A DNA stretch of 64,000 nt from Edaphobacter dinghuensis (GTDB lineage: Bacteria; Acidobacteriota; Terriglobia; Terriglobales; Acidobacteriaceae), in NCBI RefSeq assembly GCF_014640335.1, contig NZ_BMGT01000003.1, positions 479,149 through 543,148 of the forward strand, read 5' to 3'. Shown in pieces: positions 61,422 to 64,000 of the stretch. The notes under the pieces were generated by a model, which ran no database searches, was not told the DNA's origin, and was given only the letters and a program-made list of their open reading frames with translations. Positions within the stretch are counted from its first letter, which is position 1; the number at the start of each line of letters is the position of its first letter. A program made the translations under genes and the position numbers.

Positions 61422-62789
61422 ATGATGCGAATCATCCGTACCCGACTGCCGTTGTTTGCGGCTGTTCTTATTTTTATCTCGGCGGGTACTTTCCATGCGC
61501 TGGCACAACCGGCTGCAGATGGTGATGGCTCTGGGGCTTATCATACCGGCCACTACCGCGACCTCTTCGCCGAGCAGGGGCATAGCGCAAAGGAGAGTCG
61601 CGCCAAGATCGATGCTGCCTTCGAGCAACTGTTTCATGGCGATAAAAATACGCAGACTGTCTACTATGAGGTGGGACGCAACGCGAATGGCCCGCTTGCC
61701 TATATTACGGATGTCGCCAATCGCGACGCTCGTACCGAGGGCATGTCATACGGCATGATGATCGCTGTCCAGATGAACAAGAAGCATGAGTTTGATGCCA
61801 TCTGGAACTGGGCGAATACTTATATGCTCATCACCGATCCGGCCAATCCCTCCGTTGGCTATTTCTCGTGGTCGATGCATACGGATGGCACGCCTCGCTC
61901 TGACTCTCCTGCTCCTGATGGTGAGGAGTATTTCGTCATGAGCTTGTACTTTGCGGCGAATCGCTGGGGTAATGGCACCGGCATCTATAACTACAAGGCG
62001 CAGGCCGATCGCATCCTTAGCCTCATGCGCCATCACCCCATTCAGACCGGAACGCCGCCCTTTCGTCTGAAGCCCGATGAGCTGCCGTATATTCCTCCGA
62101 CACGTCCAGGCTTTCCTGCACGCAACCAGCCGCAGATAGTTGGCCCGATGGTGAATGAGAAGTACAAGATGATACTTTTCGTTCCCGGCATGGGCCGCGG
62201 CAGCTTCACTGATCCCTCGTATCATCTGCCTGCGTTCTATGAGCTGTGGTCGCGGTGGGGACCGGTTGAGGACCGCGCCTTCTGGGCCGAAGCTGCAACG
62301 GCCAGCCGGAGTTTTTTCCAGAAGGCCACGAACCCGAGTACAGGGCTTGCACCTGACTATGCTGACTTCGATGGCAAACCGCATGGGGCGGGCTTCAATC
62401 CGATGTCGGCTAACTTTTCGTATGACTCTTGGCGAACGGCCAGCAACTGGTCGGTTGATTACTCGTGGTGGCATAAGGATGCGGAAGAGAACGTCCTGAG
62501 CGACCGCATTCAGAAGTTTCTCTTCAGCCAAGGGGTTGATACGTTCAGCGATCGGTACACGCTGGACGGTAAACCGCTCTCACGACGACACTCCACGGGA
62601 ATGGTTGCCACCACGGCAACCGCAGGGCTGGCCGCGACGAAAGGGCCAATCTCGAAGGCCTTTGTCGATGCACTCTGGAATTCACCCATTCCGTCTGGAG
62701 AGCAGCGCTATTACGATGGCATGCTTTACATGATGAGTCTGCTTCATTCCAGCGGCAACTTCCGCATCTGGGGGCCGAAGCCTCATTAA
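61422..62789 (+). CDS. GH8 reducing-end xylose-releasing exo-oligoxylanase-like enzyme
   Basis: A secreted GH8 protein of about 455 residues. A signal peptide (LPLFAAVLIFISAGTFHALA) leads into an (alpha/alpha)6 barrel. RTEGMSYGMMIAVQMNKK holds the general-acid Glu. GYFSWSMHTDGTPRSDSPAPDGEEYF matches GH8 xylanases, and AGLAPDYADFDGKPHG-type TGLAPDYADFDGK holds the candidate base region. NWSVDYSWW and STGMVATTATAGLAA are later barrel motifs. Rex enzymes cut one xylose from the reducing end of xylo-oligosaccharides. ATG 61422 has GGAG 7 bp upstream. It completes the glucuronoxylan locus after the mannonate dehydratase. Confidence 0.9.
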   Translation: MMRIIRTRLPLFAAVLIFISAGTFHALAQPAADGDGSGAYHTGHYRDLFAEQGHSAKESRAKIDAAFEQLFHGDKNTQTVYYEVGRNANGPLAYITDVANRDARTEGMSYGMMIAVQMNKKHEFDAIWNWANTYMLITDPANPSVGYFSWSMHTDGTPRSDSPAPDGEEYFVMSLYFAANRWGNGTGIYNYKAQADRILSLMRHHPIQTGTPPFRLKPDELPYIPPTRPGFPARNQPQIVGPMVNEKYKMILFVPGMGRGSFTDPSYHLPAFYELWSRWGPVEDRAFWAEAATASRSFFQKATNPSTGLAPDYADFDGKPHGAGFNPMSANFSYDSWRTASNWSVDYSWWHKDAEENVLSDRIQKFLFSQGVDTFSDRYTLDGKPLSRRHSTGMVATTATAGLAATKGPISKAFVDALWNSPIPSGEQRYYDGMLYMMSLLHSSGNFRIWGPKPH

Positions 62790-62917
62790 TCCGAAAAATT
62801 CTGTTAACTGTTTCGAAGGGTCTGTTCTTCTACTATGGACGATAGAGGGACAGATCTTTCGTCGTTTTCGACCAAAGATGAATTGGCATCAAACGTTAAC
62901 GCGGTACAGGGGGAGCG
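62790..62917. other. Intergenic region between the GH8 and malQ genes
   Basis: 128 bp without a gene. GTTAAC occurs twice (62804-62809 and 62895-62900). GGGGGAG (62909-62915) is the malQ ribosome binding site. No terminator-like stem is clear. Confidence 0.35.
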
Positions 62918-64000
62918 ATGAGTGGGGAAGCGATGAATGCTGATCGGTTGTCGGGAGTTCTGCTGCATGTGACGTCGTTGCCTTCCTATGGTGGTGTGGG
63001 AGATTTCGGCCCGGCGGCTTATGCGTTTGTGGACTTCCTGGCTGCGGCCAAACAAAGGCTGTGGCAGGTGCTGCCTCTAAGCCCGACGGGTTATGGTGGA
63101 TCGCCTTATTCGGCTTTGTCGGCGTTTGCGGGGAATCCTTTGTTCATCAGCCTGGAGCGGCTGGTGCAGGACGGCTGGATTGGCGCGGATCGAATCGAAG
63201 GATTACCGGGGCATGATGGCCCAGCGGATTTCGTAGAGGCAATGCGGATGAAGCTGCCACTGATCGAAGAGGCGGCTGCGAACTTTCTCGACCACGCACC
63301 GGATGAGATGCGGGCCCGCTTTCAGAAGTTCTGCCAGGACAATATTTCGTGGCTCTCTGACTACGCGCTGTTTAATGTGTTGCGGAGAATGCATGGCTAT
63401 GTCAGTTGGATTGACTGGCCTGCCGAATATGCGCGCAGGAAGAGCGATGCGTTGACGGCGGTGCTGAACGCGCATGGGCGAGAGCTGGCTATCGAGCAGG
63501 CTATTCAATTCTTTTTCAATGAACAGTGGTGTGCGCTGCGGACCTACTGCGCAGAGCGGAAGGTTCGCATTCTGGGCGATGTCGCTATCTTTGTGAACTA
63601 CGACAGTGCCGATGTGTGGATGCATCCCGAGATCTTCGAGCTGGACGACGATTTGAAGCCGACGCGAGTGTCGGGCGTGCCGCCGGATTATTTTTCGGTC
63701 ACGGGCCAGCGCTGGGGAAATCCGCTGTACAAGTGGGACTTGATGAAGGAGCGCGGATTTGACTGGTGGGTGGCGCGGATTCGGCGTGCGCTGACGCTTT
63801 ACGACTCGATACGGCTGGATCACTTCCGCGGCTTCGAGGCGTACTGGTCAATCCCTGCCGATGAACCGACGGCGATCAATGGCTTGTGGGTAAAGGCTCC
63901 CGGGCATGAGCTATTCAATCGACTGAAAGAGGTGTTTGGCGAGCTTCCGTTCATCGCCGAGGACCTGGGCTTGATTACGCCTGAGGTCGATGAGCTGCGC
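62918..64000 (+). CDS. malQ: 4-alpha-glucanotransferase (amylomaltase), 5' part
   Basis: The frame is open from the ATG at 62918 to the window edge (361 residues of about 500). It is a GH77 amylomaltase, which disproportionates maltodextrins in glycogen/maltose metabolism. Seen blocks: SGVLLHVTSLPS, GDFGPAAYAFVDFLAAAKQRLWQVLPL, GYGGSPYSALSAFAGNP, the GDVAIFVNYDSADVW segment, and YFSVTGQRWGNPLYKWD with RLDHFRGFEAYW, which holds the catalytic Asp. FIAEDLGLITPEVDELR, with the acid/base Glu, comes last. An in-frame ATG at 62933 is an alternative. The gene is truncated by the window, not broken. Confidence 0.95.
   Translation, partial: MSGEAMNADRLSGVLLHVTSLPSYGGVGDFGPAAYAFVDFLAAAKQRLWQVLPLSPTGYGGSPYSALSAFAGNPLFISLERLVQDGWIGADRIEGLPGHDGPADFVEAMRMKLPLIEEAAANFLDHAPDEMRARFQKFCQDNISWLSDYALFNVLRRMHGYVSWIDWPAEYARRKSDALTAVLNAHGRELAIEQAIQFFFNEQWCALRTYCAERKVRILGDVAIFVNYDSADVWMHPEIFELDDDLKPTRVSGVPPDYFSVTGQRWGNPLYKWDLMKERGFDWWVARIRRALTLYDSIRLDHFRGFEAYWSIPADEPTAINGLWVKAPGHELFNRLKEVFGELPFIAEDLGLITPEVDELR

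Overview
This 64 kb window reads as chromosomal DNA of a free-living Gram-negative heterotroph. I infer Acidobacteriota, class Terriglobia (an Edaphobacter, Granulicella or Terriglobus relative). The grounds are high-GC coding DNA, the density of plant-polymer glycoside hydrolases, the YncE/phosphoesterase fusion, the REP-flanked REP-associated transposase and the general protein style. This is inference; no 16S or other rRNA is present. I see no tRNA, rRNA, CRISPR array, prophage or plasmid origin. About 60 protein genes fill the window, with short gaps.

Layout. 0-9.8 kb: the end of a possible penicillin-binding protein, nnr-tsaE (metabolite repair, t6A tRNA modification), a minus-strand trio (prenyl diphosphate synthase, SufT-like DUF59 protein, methyltransferase), a penicillin acylase-type hydrolase, a Na+/H+ antiporter and a DHH phosphoesterase. 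9.8-15.6 kb: the minus-strand envelope/isoprenoid cluster (zinc-ribbon HTH regulator)-uppS-cdsA-(small secreted protein)-dxr-rseP. 15.7-22.5 kb: HD protein, nicotinamidase, then an acyl-CoA carboxylase beta / HMG-CoA-lyase-like / enoyl-CoA hydratase / thioesterase / SDR run that resembles branched-chain acyl-CoA catabolism, ending at a lone B12-binding mutase domain. 22.5-27.6 kb: glycosyltransferase, a fused LptF-LptG permease, an acyltransferase and an ArsR repressor with its operator. 27.7-30.5 kb: a PhoB/OmpR-type response regulator, an intramembrane-sensing histidine kinase and a fatty acid desaturase. 30.5-37.8 kb: a secreted YncE/phosphoesterase behind Pho-box-like repeats, manA, an IclR regulator, pgi and a peroxiredoxin. 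37.8-42.5 kb: dienelactone hydrolase, GH29 fucosidase, DUF3309 mini-protein, truncated haemoglobin, a Gly/Tyr-rich secreted protein and a Pr6Pr membrane protein.

42.5-53 kb: a RAYT transposase between inverted REP palindromes, an AT-rich membrane-protein gene abutting ffh, an aldo/keto reductase, two overlapping Xer recombinases, a GH43-like protein, a rhodanese, an ArsB-like transporter and pgm. 53-55 kb: a secreted DNRLRE/collagen-like/chitin-binding-type protein. 55.4-62.8 kb: a coherent glucuronoxylan locus (SDR, ROK regulator, GH67 alpha-glucuronidase, mannonate dehydratase, GH8 exo-oligoxylanase). 62.9 kb to the end: the start of malQ.

The most noteworthy points are the doubled Pho-box-like array before the phosphoesterase, with a PhoR/PhoB-like pair one gene away; the RAYT with its inverted REP pair; the LptF-LptG fusion; the collagen/CBM protein; the operator inside the GH67 promoter; the ArsR promoter that predicts a leaderless mRNA; and a U-tailed hairpin in a gene-free divergent region. 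I did not find a defence island or an obviously new multi-gene system. The Pho-like module is the best candidate for an undescribed regulatory circuit.
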